Origin: JABCYV01 sp963729325
Lineage (GTDB): Bacteria > Acidobacteriota > Terriglobia > Terriglobales > Acidobacteriaceae
Assembly (NCBI GenBank): GCA_963729325.1
Contig: CAVSNS010000008.1
Location: forward strand, 1-64,000
Length of the DNA: 64,000 nucleotides
Direction: 5' to 3'
The translations under genes were made by a program, and so were the position numbers. Below the pieces are notes generated by a model. The model did no database searches. It was not told the origin of the DNA and saw only the letters and a program-made list of their open reading frames with translations. Shown here one piece after another: positions 45,945 through 56,196 of this stretch (the first letter of the stretch is position 1; each line of letters begins with the position of its first letter).

Positions 45945-46438
45945 GCAGGGTATGGGGACGCTCGTCCTCTGGTGTCACGCGGATGTCGGCGTCTTGTAAA
46001 AAGTTGGGTGCTTTTGCGAGACGAAAGTCGAGACAACTAGCGGCAGCGGGGGCGCGCGATTCTTTCGCCCCGCTGGGGCTCGCGATTCTTTATCTTTTAC
46101 CCACGGCTCGCGCCGTGGTCTGCATTCTTACGCCGCTCCGCGGTTAAACGTCCGCGGCTGGCTCTCAAGGCACGAGAAATCCTATTTCACACGCCATAGG
46201 GGCTAAAGCCCATATCATTCGCAGCGGTTACGCGGGCCTGAAAGACCCGCGCTTCCGCGGTTGCGTAAAGGTTCCGAGTTGGGCGGAGGTTTCGGGTGGG
46301 GTTTCAAGGCACGGGGTCCGCGAAGATTGGCTACGCATCTCACTCGCAGCGCACGGGCGAGACGCCCGCGGCTACATGATCTTCGCGCCAGCCGGCGGGC
46401 GGGATCTGCGCCAGTGCGTGCCGCTTTCGGTATACTTA
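45945..46438. repeat. Intergenic gap with palindromic repeats (families B and C)
   Basis: 46090-46115 has CCCACGGCTCGCGCCGTGG, 46193-46212 has CATAGGGGCTAAAGCCCATA, 46232-46252 has CGGGCCTGAAAGACCCG and 46347-46375 has CGGGCGAGACGCCCG then CGGCTACAT. They match elements at 43690-43905 and 36205-36233. No gene is supported. Confidence 0.7.
46431..46436 (+). promoter_or_regulatory. Putative -10 box (TATACT) directly before nuoI
   Basis: TATACT ends two bases before the ATG at 46439 and eight before the ATG at 46445. If used, the transcript would be leaderless or nearly so. No good -35 hexamer was seen 17 bases upstream. Confidence 0.35.
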
Positions 46439-46975
46439 ATGGGTATGCCGGTGCTGAAGAACATAGCGGCCATCGCCAAGGGCATGAGCATCACCTTCAG
46501 GGAAATGTTCCAGCCCACGATTGTGGAGAACTATCCGGACGGGCCGGGGCCGCTGAAAGGGGCCAAGTTCCAGGCGCGCTTTCGTGGCACGCACGTGCTG
46601 CAGCGCGATGAGAATGGACTGGAAAAGTGCGTGGCCTGCTTTCTGTGCGCGGCGAATTGCCCCTCGAACTGCATTTACATTGAGGCGGCGGAGAATACGG
46701 CGGAGCATCGTGTGAGCGGCGCGGAGCGCTACGCTAAGGTCTACAACATCGATTACAATCGGTGCATCTTCTGCGGATATTGCGTAGAGGCGTGCCCCAC
46801 GGATGCCATCACGCACGGGCACGGATTTGAAGTGGCCTCTTTCAATGTGAGTGGCTTGATCTACCGCAAGGAGCAACTTTTGGCGCCAATGCCAGCACAC
46901 ATGGGAGCCAACGCGGTGTTCAATCAAGACGAGGTCGGGCTCGGCGCGCCGGCATTGCCAGTGCAAGGGAGTTAA
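46439..46975 (+). CDS. nuoI: NADH-quinone oxidoreductase subunit I (NuoI)
   Basis: 178 residues from the ATG at 46439; the ATG at 46445 (MPVLKNIAAIAKGM) is equally likely. Two 4Fe-4S sites are complete: CVACFLCAANCP and CIFCGYCVEACP. SITFREMFQPTIVENYPDGP is the usual NuoI start. It carries electrons to N2 in complex I. No other nuo gene is adjacent, so it is separate from a main nuo operon. A hairpin terminator follows. Confidence 0.94.
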   Translation: MGMPVLKNIAAIAKGMSITFREMFQPTIVENYPDGPGPLKGAKFQARFRGTHVLQRDENGLEKCVACFLCAANCPSNCIYIEAAENTAEHRVSGAERYAKVYNIDYNRCIFCGYCVEACPTDAITHGHGFEVASFNVSGLIYRKEQLLAPMPAHMGANAVFNQDEVGLGAPALPVQGS

Positions 46976-47006
46976 GAGTTCAAGAAGCTTGATCCAAGGA
47001 GTGACG

Positions 47007-47034
47007 ACGCCGGTCCCCCAGCGGGCCGGCGTTT
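47007..47034 (+). terminator. Terminator-like hairpin after nuoI
   Basis: Stem ACGCCGG / CCGGCGT around a 12-base loop, ending in GTTTG, 31 bases after the nuoI stop. The T tract is short. Confidence 0.55.
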
Positions 47035-47154
47035 GTGTATGAAGGCGTAGCGGTTTTGTCACAGACGAAAAGCAAAAGCAGGTCCTTCGACCCGTAATTG
47101 CCTTCGCAAGCGAAACCAATTACTTCGCTCAGGATGACAGAGTGGTAGAGGCTG

Positions 47155-50100
47155 ATGTCTGATTTTCTCCAAACCGTGAAAGAACGCGTCGTCATTTACG
47201 ACGGCGCGATGGGGACGAACATCCAGTTCCGCAATCCCAGTGTGGACGATTTCTGGGGCAAGGAAGGATGCAATGAGCTGCTGGTATTAAGCCGGCCTGA
47301 CATTATTAAGGATATTCACGCCAGCTTTTTCAAAGTGGGCTGTGATGTGGTCGAGACCGATACTTTTGGCGCGACCCGCGTGGTACTGGCGCGAGTACGA
47401 TCTGCAGGACAAAGTTGCCGAGATCAACATCGCCGCCGCGAAGATTGCGAAAGAAGTCGCACAGCAGTTTTCTACCAAAGACAAGCCGCGGTTTGTGGCG
47501 GGATCGATTGGGCCGACAACGAAGCTGCCGTCCCTCGGTCACATCAAGTTTGACGACATGGTGGCCGGTTACGTCGAACAGGCCAGCGCGCTGATCGAGG
47601 GCGGCGTCGATGTTCTGCTGGTAGAAACTTCGCAGGATCTGCTGCAAGCGAAAGCCGCGCTGGTCGGCGTGTTTGAGGCCATGCAGAAGGCAGGGAAGCG
47701 CCTGCCCGTGACCATGCAGGTCACGCTCGAAGCTACCGGCACCATGCTGCTGGGCACGGAGATTGGCGCCGCTCTGACCGCGCTCGAGCCGTTCGATGTG
47801 GACATCATCGGCCTGAACTGCGCCACCGGGCCGGTCGAGATGAATGATGCTGTTCGTTATCTCGGCGTCAACTCGACAAAGCATATCTCCGTCCTGCCAA
47901 ATGCAGGGCTGCCGCAGAACGATGGCGGACGCGCCGTCTACAAGCTCACCCCAGAAGAGCTGGCGACCTACCACAAACATTTTGTGCAGGACTATGGAGT
48001 GCGGATTGTCGGCGGATGCTGTGGGACAACGCCGGAGCATCTGAAAGCGGTGGTGGATGCGGTTTCCGGAGTCGAACCTGCCAAGCGGGATGTGCAACCG
48101 ACGGCGGCCGCATCGAGCGCGTATACGTCAGTTCCACTCGACCTTGAACCCAAGCCGCTGATCGTGGCCGAGGAGATGAACACCACCACGCGGGTAGAGC
48201 ATTTCCGCAACCTGGTGCGGGGCAAGAAGTACGACGACATCCTCGCGCTGGCCAAGAAGCTGGTCAATGACGGTTCGCACATGCTGGACCTGTGCTGCGC
48301 GATTGTTGGCGAGGACGAAAAGGGCTACATCACCTCAATTTTGGAAAAGGTCGCTACGCGGGTTCCGGCGCCGATCCTGGTGGATTCGACTGAGGCGGAC
48401 GTGGTGGAAGAAGCGCTGAAGCGTATCCCAGGAAAGGCCATCATCAACTCGATCAATCTGGAAGATGGCGAAAAGCGCACCTCAAAAGTTTTGCCCATGG
48501 CCAAGCGCTATGGCGCGGCAGTGATTGCGCTGACCATTGACGAAGACGGCATGGCGCTTACGGCTGACAAAAAAGTTGCCATCGCCAAGCGAATTCACGA
48601 GCTAGCAACGAAAAAGTACGGCATCCGATCGGTAGATTTGATCTTCGATGCGTTGACTCTGCCCATCACGACAGGGCAGGAGGACTACCGCACCGCGGGA
48701 ATCGAGACGCTGAATGCGATCAAGCGGATCAAGCAGGAACTGCCAGAGGTAAAGACGATTCTGGGAGTGAGCAATATTTCTTTTGGTCTGGATGCTTATC
48801 CGCGGCGCGTGTTGAACTCGGTGTTCATGCATGAGGCGGTCGACAATGGTCTCGACATGGCCATTGTTAACTACACCAAGATCTATCCGTTATACAAGAT
48901 TCCTCATGAAGAAGTTGAGCTCGCGCGCAAGCTAATCTATCGCGGCGAGGGGGATGCCGATCCGTTGCAGGCATACATGCAACACTTCGCCACGAGCAAG
49001 GGCAAGATCCAGGGATCGACCACGGCGCACGTCGAGACACTTTCAGTTGATGACAAATTGAAATTCGCCATCATCAACGGGGAAAAGTCTGTGGGCGATG
49101 GAGCGCACAAAAAGTCATTGGAGGAATTGCTGGAAGATGCGCTGCACGAATACACGCCGCTGGAGTTGATCAACACCGTCCTGCTGGATGGGATGCGCAC
49201 GGTGGGCGAGTTGTTCGGAGCGCGCAAAATGCAGTTGCCATCGGTGTTGGATTCGGCTTCGGTCATGAAGCAGGCAGTAGCGTATCTCGAACCCAAGATG
49301 GAAAAGAAGGCGGGCTCGCAGAAAGCCACGATCGTGCTGGCCACGGTGAAGGGCGATGTGCATGACATCGGCAAGAACCTGGTGGATATCATTCTGACGA
49401 ACAACGGATTCCGCGTGGTGAACCTCGGCATCAAGCAACCCGGAGACACCATCATTAAAGCCGCGCTCGAGCACAAGGCCGACGCCATTGGGTTGAGCGG
49501 GCTGTTGGTGAAGTCCACGCTGGAGATGAAGTATGTGATCCAGGACCTGCAGCGGCAGAAACTTGAGTTCCCCGTGATCTGCGGCGGGGCGGCGTTGACG
49601 CGCAAATATGTGGAAGACGATCTGCGCCGGGAGTATGCGAATGCCGTTTTCTACGCCGACGACGCCTTTGCCGGTCTGCACATCATGGAAGACCTGGCTA
49701 CAGTGGACGGAAAACGGCAAACGCGGCTAGAGGAAGGACGCACGGTAAAAGAGTATGCCAAGGCTCTCGCGGTGGACGAAGAAACTGGTCCGGTGTTCGC
49801 GCAACGAAGTCCGGTAGTGAGCGATGCGCCGAATATTCCGACGCCTCCGTTCTGGGGCGTGCGGGTGAGGAAAGATTTCGATTTACGAGAGTTGTTTCCT
49901 TACATCAATGAAACCGCGCTGTTCAAGAACCAGTGGCAGTTGAAGACGGCGTCGCAGGAAGATTACCTGCGGTTAGTGGAGCAGAAATTTCGTCCGATCA
50001 AAAAGCAGTTGGAAGAAGAGATCATTGCCAGTGGAGTGTTTGAGCCGAAAGCAGTGTATGGATATTTCCCGGCGCAAAGCGAGGGGAATGATGTGGTGGT

Positions 50101-50671
50101 GTATGAGCCGGGAGAGCAAGACCACCAGGGACACGAAGGTACACAAAGGAAACCGGAGCTGTTGCGCTTCACGTTTCCACGGCAGAGGGAAGGGCGGAAG
50201 CTGTGCATCTCGGATTTCTTCGCCCCCAAGAATGTCGATGGTAAGCCGTCAGGGAAAATGGATGTGATTGGGCTGTCGCTGGTGACCATGGGGGCAAAGG
50301 CGTCCGCGGAAACGCAGCGGTTGTTCGAGGGCGGAGAGTACACGCGTTATCTCTATCTGCACGGGCTGAGCGTGGAGACAGCCGAGGCTTTAGCAGAATA
50401 TCTGCACAAGAAAATGCGTGAAGAGCTGGGAATTGCGGGAGAAGACTCGCCGCATATCCGGGATTTGTTCCATCAGAAGTATCGGGGGTCGAGGTACTCG
50501 TTCGGATATCCGGCGTGTCCGAACCTGGAAGATCAGACCAAGTTATTTGCGCTGCTCAAACCGGAAGAGAATGTCGGAGTGCGGCTGACCAGCGGCTTTC
50601 TGCTGGACCCGGAGCAGTCGACTTCGGCGATTGTGGTGCACCATCCCGGGGCGAAGTATTTTGTGGTGTAG
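47155..50671 (+). CDS. metH: Cobalamin-dependent methionine synthase MetH, frame broken once
   Basis: ATG at 47155: ERVVIYDGAMGTNIQFRNPS, the start of the homocysteine-binding domain. One extra base near 47392 (GCGCGAG) shifts the frame; it continues EYDLQDKVAEINIAAAKIAK. The zinc site Cys residues are in GLNCATGP and GGCCGTTPEH. The pterin domain, the B12 cap and Rossmann domain (GDVHDIGKNLVDIIL with the axial His) and the AdoMet activation domain (ISDFFAPKN, RYSFGYPACPNLEDQ) follow. About 1170 residues. An extra in-frame segment EQDHQGHEGTQRKP at 50116-50157 sits inside the activation domain and resembles a short repeat insertion. Confidence 0.93.
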
Positions 50672-50699
50672 CTAAATAACATATTCCTAAATCGCCGTC

Positions 50700-51128
50700 T
50701 TAGGTAATCCAAGGGTTGAAGGCGGAAACGCCGCTGATGGCAACGTGTGTGGTGTCTCGCGTCACCAACGTTAGATCGTGGTGCAGCGCCGTGGCGGCGA
50801 GCAGCCCATCGATGACCGGCAAAGGCGACTTCCGAGCGGCAACACTCCCGGCAATTCTTCCCCAGCGGTCAGCAACAGCATGATCGATGGAGAGCACACG
50901 GCCGGAAAAGCGGAGCACCAAATCGCGTTCGAGCCAGGCTTCGAGCGCGACTCGACGCGAGGCATGGGGCAAGGAAGTGATGCCTTTGCGAATCTCGCCT
51001 AGTGTAAGAACACTAAGGTAGAGCAAGCTTTCGTCGGTGGAGTCAATCCATTTGGTGACGCTGGGGCTGGGTTTGGTTTTGACCAGTTCGGAGATGATGT
51101 TGGTATCGAGCAGGAAGCCGCGGCTCAC
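50700..51128 (-). CDS. vapC: VapC-type PIN domain toxin
   Basis: 142 residues. PIN ribonuclease motifs: FLLDTNIISEL (first Asp), LSVLTLGEIRKGI (Glu), LPVIDGLLAATALHHDLTLV and TRDTTH (later Asp residues). It would cleave RNA, often initiator tRNA or rRNA. The start overlaps the stop of the antitoxin gene (ATGA), the normal order and coupling. Confidence 0.93.
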   Translation of the reverse strand: MSRGFLLDTNIISELVKTKPSPSVTKWIDSTDESLLYLSVLTLGEIRKGITSLPHASRRVALEAWLERDLVLRFSGRVLSIDHAVADRWGRIAGSVAARKSPLPVIDGLLAATALHHDLTLVTRDTTHVAISGVSAFNPWIT

Positions 51129-51424
51129 AGTTTAATCTTCCGGCCGTAATCTGGTTTACGGTCCAGATCCACCGCGACATTGGCCAACGGTGATTCTGCG
51201 AAAAATCTAACCAGGCTGCGAGGCTGACGAGCGCGCTCGGCCAGTCGCTCAAATTCTTCAGCAGGGAGAACCACAACCGCTTCCTTGCCCTGGCGCGTGA
51301 CGTATTGTGGGCCTTCGGAACGGGCACGACGAAATAGCTCACTGAACCGGGCCTTGGCGGTCTGAAGCTGCCAGCGCGGCGCGACAGCAGCACTGGTTTT
51401 CGAGATTGGTTTTGCTTTAGGCAC
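51125..51424 (-). CDS. Phd/YefM-type antitoxin
   Basis: 99 residues. RWQLQTAKARFSELFRRARS is the Phd/YefM fold start, then GPQYVTRQGKEAVVVLPAEE. The C-terminal tail (SPLANVAVDLDRKPDYGR) should neutralise VapC. The Phd fold paired with a PIN toxin is common. It is probably self-regulated through the palindromes just upstream. Confidence 0.9.
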   Translation of the reverse strand: MPKAKPISKTSAAVAPRWQLQTAKARFSELFRRARSEGPQYVTRQGKEAVVVLPAEEFERLAERARQPRSLVRFFAESPLANVAVDLDRKPDYGRKIKL

Positions 51425-51425
51425 A

Positions 51426-51442
51426 GACTAGTCTGACTAGTC
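51426..51442 (-). promoter_or_regulatory. Double palindrome, probable Phd/VapC operator
   Basis: GACTAGTC occurs twice with one base between (GACTAGTC-T-GACTAGTC), directly before the antitoxin start. Each copy is a perfect 8-base palindrome, fitting two antitoxin dimers. The adjacent ATATTGTAGAC could be part of the promoter. Confidence 0.7.
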
Positions 51443-51518
51443 ATATTGTAGACCAAAATCAACGATGATTGCAAGGAAGGCGAAATCGCTCCTGTTCGCT
51501 CAGAACGAAAATTGCTGT

Positions 51519-52545
51519 TCACTTTGCTCCTAGTTGTTCCTTCATCCAATTCATGACAGTCGGCAGCAGTTCGTCATAGAACTTGCCGTCTATGGTGAAG
51601 CCGTGGGTCATGTTTTCAATTTGGAGGTAGCGGGCGTGCTCGGGATGAACCTGGTTGACGATCCGCACGATGGCCTCGCTGTCGGATCGGCTCATGATGT
51701 TGTCGCCGGTGCCGCGGATTACCAGTACTGGGGCGGTCACTTTTTGCCAGGCCTCGCCCAGGTTTAGAGCCTGCAGTTGCTGATAGAAGGCGGCCGGGCG
51801 TCCGTATTGACCGTCGGGAGAGTCATACCAAAGATCTTTCCACTCGGGATGCTGGGCAATGACTTGGGCCGGAGTCATTCCTTTCATCAGGTACAAATTG
51901 TAAAAATCAGTGAAAGCCTTCACCGAGGTATTTACTTCAGCCGGTGACTTCCCGGCTTCCATCAAACGACGGCGTTCGAGATCGAGCATGTGCTCGTACC
52001 AGGTGCGTCCCCAAGATCCGCCAGAGATGTAACCGCGGACAGGATGATCGCGGGCAGGCAAGAGGAGAGAACCCTCCGCCGTTGCTCAGACCGAAGACAA
52101 AGACACGGCCCGGATCGATGAAGTCGTACTTGGACATGGAATCGAAGGCGGCCTGCCAACCTTCCATCTCGCTCAGGAAGTCAGCCTTTTCGCATTTGCC
52201 CTGGCTTTCACCCACTCCCGGTTTGTCCATGCGCACAGTGGCGTAGCCGGATTCATCGATAAGGCGGCGTATCAGGATGCCGAAACCGTCGCGAGTGGCG
52301 GGGTCGGGATATTCCATGCTGTCGCAGCTCAGCCATCCCACGAAGAAAATAACGGGAACTTTTCCGGCAATGTCGTGCGGACGGGTGATGAAGGTGCGCA
52401 GTTTTTCGCCGCGATGATTGGTGACCCAGTCGTAGAGGACCTCTGCATGGGCAAAGTGCTCGCGTGCGGGAGGGGGCGAGGTCTGTGCGGGAACGGACAA
52501 GGTAAAGAACAAGACAAGGAGCGCGATCGGCAGTTTGTTACGCAC
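51519..52545 (-). CDS. Secreted alpha/beta hydrolase (S9/S15-like), frame broken once
   Basis: GTG start at 52545 with GGAGG upstream gives RNKLPIALLVLFFTLSVPAQ, a signal peptide. The hydrolase core has VIFFVGWLSCDSMEY, MDKPGVGESQGKCE and the nucleophile elbow FGLSNGGGF. One extra base near 52062 shifts the frame; it continues ARDHPVRGYISGGSWGRTWY to 51519, with VLVIRGTGDNIMS (Asp) and MTHGFTIDGK (His). About 340 residues. Probably an exported esterase or peptidase. Confidence 0.8.
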
Positions 52546-52871
52546 GATGGTTTCCTCCAGAGATACGTCAATTAGCTGGGACGACATTAGGGACGGAAAG
52601 TTAGCGGAGCGTGGTTCGAACTCCTGATTGTTATACGATAGCTACCTTAGCTGGGTGCGTGGATGGCTTCTAGATTAGGGCGTAGGTGGCAGTCTTGTTC
52701 GTCGTAGAAATGGCTCTGTATACGGGTCAGAAGAACAAAAAGAGGGGAAAATCAGTTCCTGGTTGTCAGTTCGCAGTTGTCAGTTAGGGCGTACTCGCTC
52801 GAACGATATTCTGTGGTTGGCGCCGTGAACATTGAAGACTCCGTGAACCCACACCGGAGGCACGGCTGCTG
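52546..52871. other. Gap with AACTG-type repeat
   Basis: No gene is supported. 52752-52795 has imperfect CAGTT/GTCAGTT units, the reverse complement of the type at 22519-22553. Confidence 0.45.
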
Positions 52872-53192
52872 ATGACGGCGATTTCTCGTGAGGACTTAGA
52901 ACAAATCCTGAGACACATGCTGGGGCTGGCTATTGTCTCCTTGGTGGGACTGCTGTCGATCGTGTACGCGGGGGACTATCTCTCTGTTCGGTATCGCATT
53001 CCGGGAAACAGGGAGCAGTTTGGTACGGTCACGGTGCAGCGCTATGACGCAGTCCAGGAGAAGAGTGGCAAGACCGAGTTCATTTTCAACCCACCAGTCG
53101 CACAGACCTGTGTTCAGGCCCTATTTCCACACTTCGGCTATCCTCCCTGCTGGTATTTGAAGCGGCATACAGAGCCCAGAACGGACATTTAG
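52872..53192 (+). CDS. Small membrane-anchored hypothetical protein
   Basis: 106 residues. One membrane segment (MLGLAIVSLVGLLSIVYAGD) is followed by a periplasmic part with two Cys (CVQALFPHFGYPPC) that could form a disulfide. No family was recognised. It is followed by marC in the same direction. Confidence 0.65.
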   Translation: MTAISREDLEQILRHMLGLAIVSLVGLLSIVYAGDYLSVRYRIPGNREQFGTVTVQRYDAVQEKSGKTEFIFNPPVAQTCVQALFPHFGYPPCWYLKRHTEPRTDI

Positions 53193-53268
53193 AAAAGACC
53201 ACAAAGGCTTGACCACCAGTTTCCGAGGGCCCGAACATGATTTCGGCGATGCTATGCTATTGCCCGCC

Positions 53269-53955
53269 ATGGCAAGCCTAACTCTGCTTATCAAATTTTT
53301 CGCTCTTGCCTTCAGCGCGCTGCTGCCGGTGGTCAACCCTCTGGGATCTGCATTGGTATTTCTGGGCTTGGTGGGAGATGCGCCCGCGTCCGTTTTCCGC
53401 GATCTCGCCCGCCAGATTGCAGTTAGAACGACGCTCTTCCTGGCGGTGGTGGAGTTGGTAGGTACAGCGCTGCTTTCCTTCTTTGGAATTTCACTTCCGG
53501 TAGTGCAAGTCGCTGGAGGACTTGTGCTCGCCGCCATGGGATGGGATCTGCTCAATCAACCAGCCGCCAACGTTCGGCCGGCGCAGGCGGAGGTCGCCGC
53601 CACTTTTGGAACCCTGGAGGAGAAGATTTTCTATCCGTTTACCTTTCCGGTCACCGCCGGTCCGGGCTGTGTTGTCGTCATGTTGACGCTGAGCGCGCAT
53701 GCCTCGGTCAAGGGCGTGCTTCCCAATGCCATGGCTCACGTCGGAATCCTGCTGGCCGTTGTGGCTTTGAGCGTACTGGTCTTTGTGAGCTACGGTTATG
53801 CTCCGAGAATTACCCAACGAATTTCACCTCAGACAGCGCACGGCATTCTACGCGTCATTGCCTTCGTACTTTTGTGCATTGGAGTCCAGATCACATGGAA
53901 TGGGATAGAAGCCATGCTGAAGACGGTGCTGCAGTCGTCAGGAGGAAGGATTTAG
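53269..53955 (+). CDS. MarC/NAAT family integral membrane protein
   Basis: 228 residues from the ATG at 53269; upstream codons add a polar leader. Six membrane segments. ALLPVVNPLGSALVFLGL is the MarC signature, then LVLAAMGWDLL, FPFTFPVTAGPGCVVVMLTL and a final segment GILRVIAFVLLCIGVQITWN. Members were linked to amino-acid or antibiotic transport, but the real function is unclear. Confidence 0.9.
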   Translation: MASLTLLIKFFALAFSALLPVVNPLGSALVFLGLVGDAPASVFRDLARQIAVRTTLFLAVVELVGTALLSFFGISLPVVQVAGGLVLAAMGWDLLNQPAANVRPAQAEVAATFGTLEEKIFYPFTFPVTAGPGCVVVMLTLSAHASVKGVLPNAMAHVGILLAVVALSVLVFVSYGYAPRITQRISPQTAHGILRVIAFVLLCIGVQITWNGIEAMLKTVLQSSGGRI

Positions 53956-53997
53956 TGGGCGGTGCGTAATCGGCAACCAATGGGCAAGAAGAGACGA

Positions 53998-55320
53998 TTA
54001 TGCAGGAACGACAACTCTGCTAGTTTGTGCCGTATCCACCGCTTCCGGCTTGTAGCCTCGCGTCGCGAAGTAAAGCACATAAACGTGGCATAGCAGCGGA
54101 ACCACAAAGGCATCGCGGATATTGGTTCGGTCCGAGATGTATCCCATCAAGGCGGGGAAGATCGCGCCCCCAATGATGGACATCACCAGTAGGGACGAGC
54201 CCAGCTTGGTGTAGGGTCCGAGATGCTTCAAACTTAGCGCGAAGATGGTGGGAAACATGATCGAATGGAAGAATCCGATTACTACAATGGCCCAGACGGA
54301 AGCGGCTCCGGGCCCAAACAAAATCAGCATTAGACAGGTCAATGATCCGAGCCCAAACAGCGAAAGCAATTTGGCCGCGGGGACACGCTTCATCACATAC
54401 GAACCAATGAATCTTCCCAGCATGAACCCGAGCAGATGCAGTTTCAAATAGTTTGCGGCGCTTTTTTCCGGAGTTCCGGGCATGCTGAACTGGGCGAAAC
54501 GGATGACGAAACTGGCTACCCCAACCTGGGCGCCAACATAGAAAAACTGTGCGAGCACACCCTTCACCAGATGTCCGTGACGGCGGATACCCCGTAAGCC
54601 ACTAGCGAGCGATTCTGGTTCCTGCTCTCCATTCTGTTCCTGGATCTCTGGCAGATGCGCGAAATAGATCATGGCCGCTACTGTCAAAAAGATTCCGGCA
54701 ATCACCAGATAAGGGACTTTTACTGTGCTGGCCTCGGCGGCGCGATAGGCCTGCAGCTGCGCTGAGCTCATAGCCGCCGTCTGTGCCCGGGTGTGTTCGA
54801 TGCCAGAGAGAATAAAAGCGGCGCCAATGATCGGAGTCACTACGGCGCCCACGGCATTGAAGGACTGCGCCAGGTTCAAGCGCCGTTCAGAGCTTTCCGG
54901 AGGCCCGAGGAGCGTCACATAAGGATTTGCTGCGACTTCCAGAACGCCTTGGCCGCATGCCATCACAAACAAGGCAAACAGAAAGAATGCATATACTCTG
55001 ATGGAAGCAGCAGGAATGAAAAGAAGCGCGCCCGTCGCGCAAGTGAAGAGGCCGACCAGTATGCCTTTCCGGTATCCGATCTTCTCCATCAGCCAACCGG
55101 CGGGCACTGCTGCCAGGAAATAGCCGCCGAAAAATGCCGTCTGAATCAGTGACGATTGAAAATCTGTCAGGCCAAATGCCTTCTTCAGATGAGGAATCAG
55201 GATGTCGTTGAGATTGACCCCTAACGCCCAAAGAAAAAACAGGCTCGTTACCAGGATCAGCGGCAACACGTATTGCCGCTCGGTAAGCGGCGCAGAAGGG
55301 CTCTTCATATTGTTTGTCAT
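53998..55320 (-). CDS. FucP-like sugar MFS permease (L-fucose:H+ symporter family)
   Basis: 440 residues from the ATG at 55320. GVNLNDILIPHLKKAFGLTD, SSLIQTAFFGGYFLAAVPAG, EVAANPYVTLLGPPESSERR and LNLAQSFNAVGAVVTPIIGA match FucP closely in pattern. Twelve membrane segments fit. Its ATG overlaps the stop of the upstream dehydrogenase gene (ATGA). In the raw reading the two appear as one 700-residue fusion, which I reject because a one-base repair restores both normal ends. It likely imports a sugar oxidised by the adjacent dehydrogenases. Confidence 0.9.
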   Translation of the reverse strand: MTNNMKSPSAPLTERQYVLPLILVTSLFFLWALGVNLNDILIPHLKKAFGLTDFQSSLIQTAFFGGYFLAAVPAGWLMEKIGYRKGILVGLFTCATGALLFIPAASIRVYAFFLFALFVMACGQGVLEVAANPYVTLLGPPESSERRLNLAQSFNAVGAVVTPIIGAAFILSGIEHTRAQTAAMSSAQLQAYRAAEASTVKVPYLVIAGIFLTVAAMIYFAHLPEIQEQNGEQEPESLASGLRGIRRHGHLVKGVLAQFFYVGAQVGVASFVIRFAQFSMPGTPEKSAANYLKLHLLGFMLGRFIGSYVMKRVPAAKLLSLFGLGSLTCLMLILFGPGAASVWAIVVIGFFHSIMFPTIFALSLKHLGPYTKLGSSLLVMSIIGGAIFPALMGYISDRTNIRDAFVVPLLCHVYVLYFATRGYKPEAVDTAQTSRVVVPA

Positions 55321-56100
55321 GTCAATGCCCGGTCCAGGTGCACGTACCCGCCATCCACGAATAAATGCTGGCCCAGTGATATGCCCTGCCTGGGGCGAGA
55401 CCAGGAAGACGACCATGGCCGCAATCTCTTCCGGCGTGGTGGCGCGGCTTTCCAAAGGAATTTTGGCCAGAATGCTTTTCAATTTCTTTTCCGGATCGGG
55501 GAAGTTTCTGAGCCAGCGCTCGTACAACGGGGTGATGACTTCCGCCGGCACAACTGCATTGACGCGAATGCCGCAGGGCAGCAATTCGGCAGCCCATTCC
55601 CGAGTGAGGCCAAGGATGGCTCCCTTCGCCGCCACATATCCGGACGTCCCGCCCTGGCCGGTTACCGCTGTCTTGGAGCTGATGTTGACGATGGCCCCAC
55701 GAGAATTCTTTAAATGAGGGAGAGCATAGTGCGCCATGTTGTAGTAGTGCAGCAGATTGCGTTGCAAAGACGCCACAAACTGATCGGGACTTCCCTTAGC
55801 CAGACCAACGCCGTCATTGACGCCGGCGTTGTTTACCAGTGCGTCGATTCGGCCGAGTCTGTCCACCGTCTGCGCCACCGCGGCCTGACAGTTTTCCGGA
55901 ACAGACAGCTCGGCCGACAAAAAGTGCGCCGTGATACTCTGGCTGCGTAGCTCCGCTTGAAACCGCTCTCCGGCCGCAACGTCGCGGTCCACAATTACCG
56001 GGACCGCACCTTCTTTCCCGAACGCGCGTGTGATGGCAGCGCCAATCCCGCTCGCGCCTCCGGTAACGATTACGACTTTGTCCCGCAGTTGCAGGTCCAT
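55317..56100 (-). CDS. Short-chain dehydrogenase, frame broken near the end
   Basis: About 260 residues. TGGASGIGAA is the NAD(P) motif, LVNNAGVNDG follows, IVNISSKTAV carries the catalytic Ser and YVAAKG the Tyr/Lys pair. One extra G in a G3 run near 55373 shifts the frame; with it removed the protein ends GQHLFVDGGYVHLDRALT and stops at TGA 55319-55317, overlapping the permease ATG. Such enzymes next to FucP-like permeases include L-fucose dehydrogenases, so sugar oxidation is a reasonable inference. Confidence 0.85.
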
Positions 56101-56196
56101 GAACGTCAGGCTCCGGGTCCGAAGAGAACTGTATTAGAAACCGAACCTGCGCGAGACGCGACCCGGGACCCAGTTTCGTGAGAGAACCGATGCTGG

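Noticed and set aside
46976..47154. A cobalamin or SAM riboswitch before metH
   Set aside because: The leader holds the nuoI hairpin and a dispersed CTCAGGATGACAG element but no B12-box or SAM riboswitch core.
53998..56100. A 700-residue fusion of a short-chain dehydrogenase and an MFS permease
   Set aside because: Removing one G near 55373 gives a normal dehydrogenase end (VDGGYVHLD...) whose stop overlaps a proper permease start (ATGA). The fusion is a frameshift effect.
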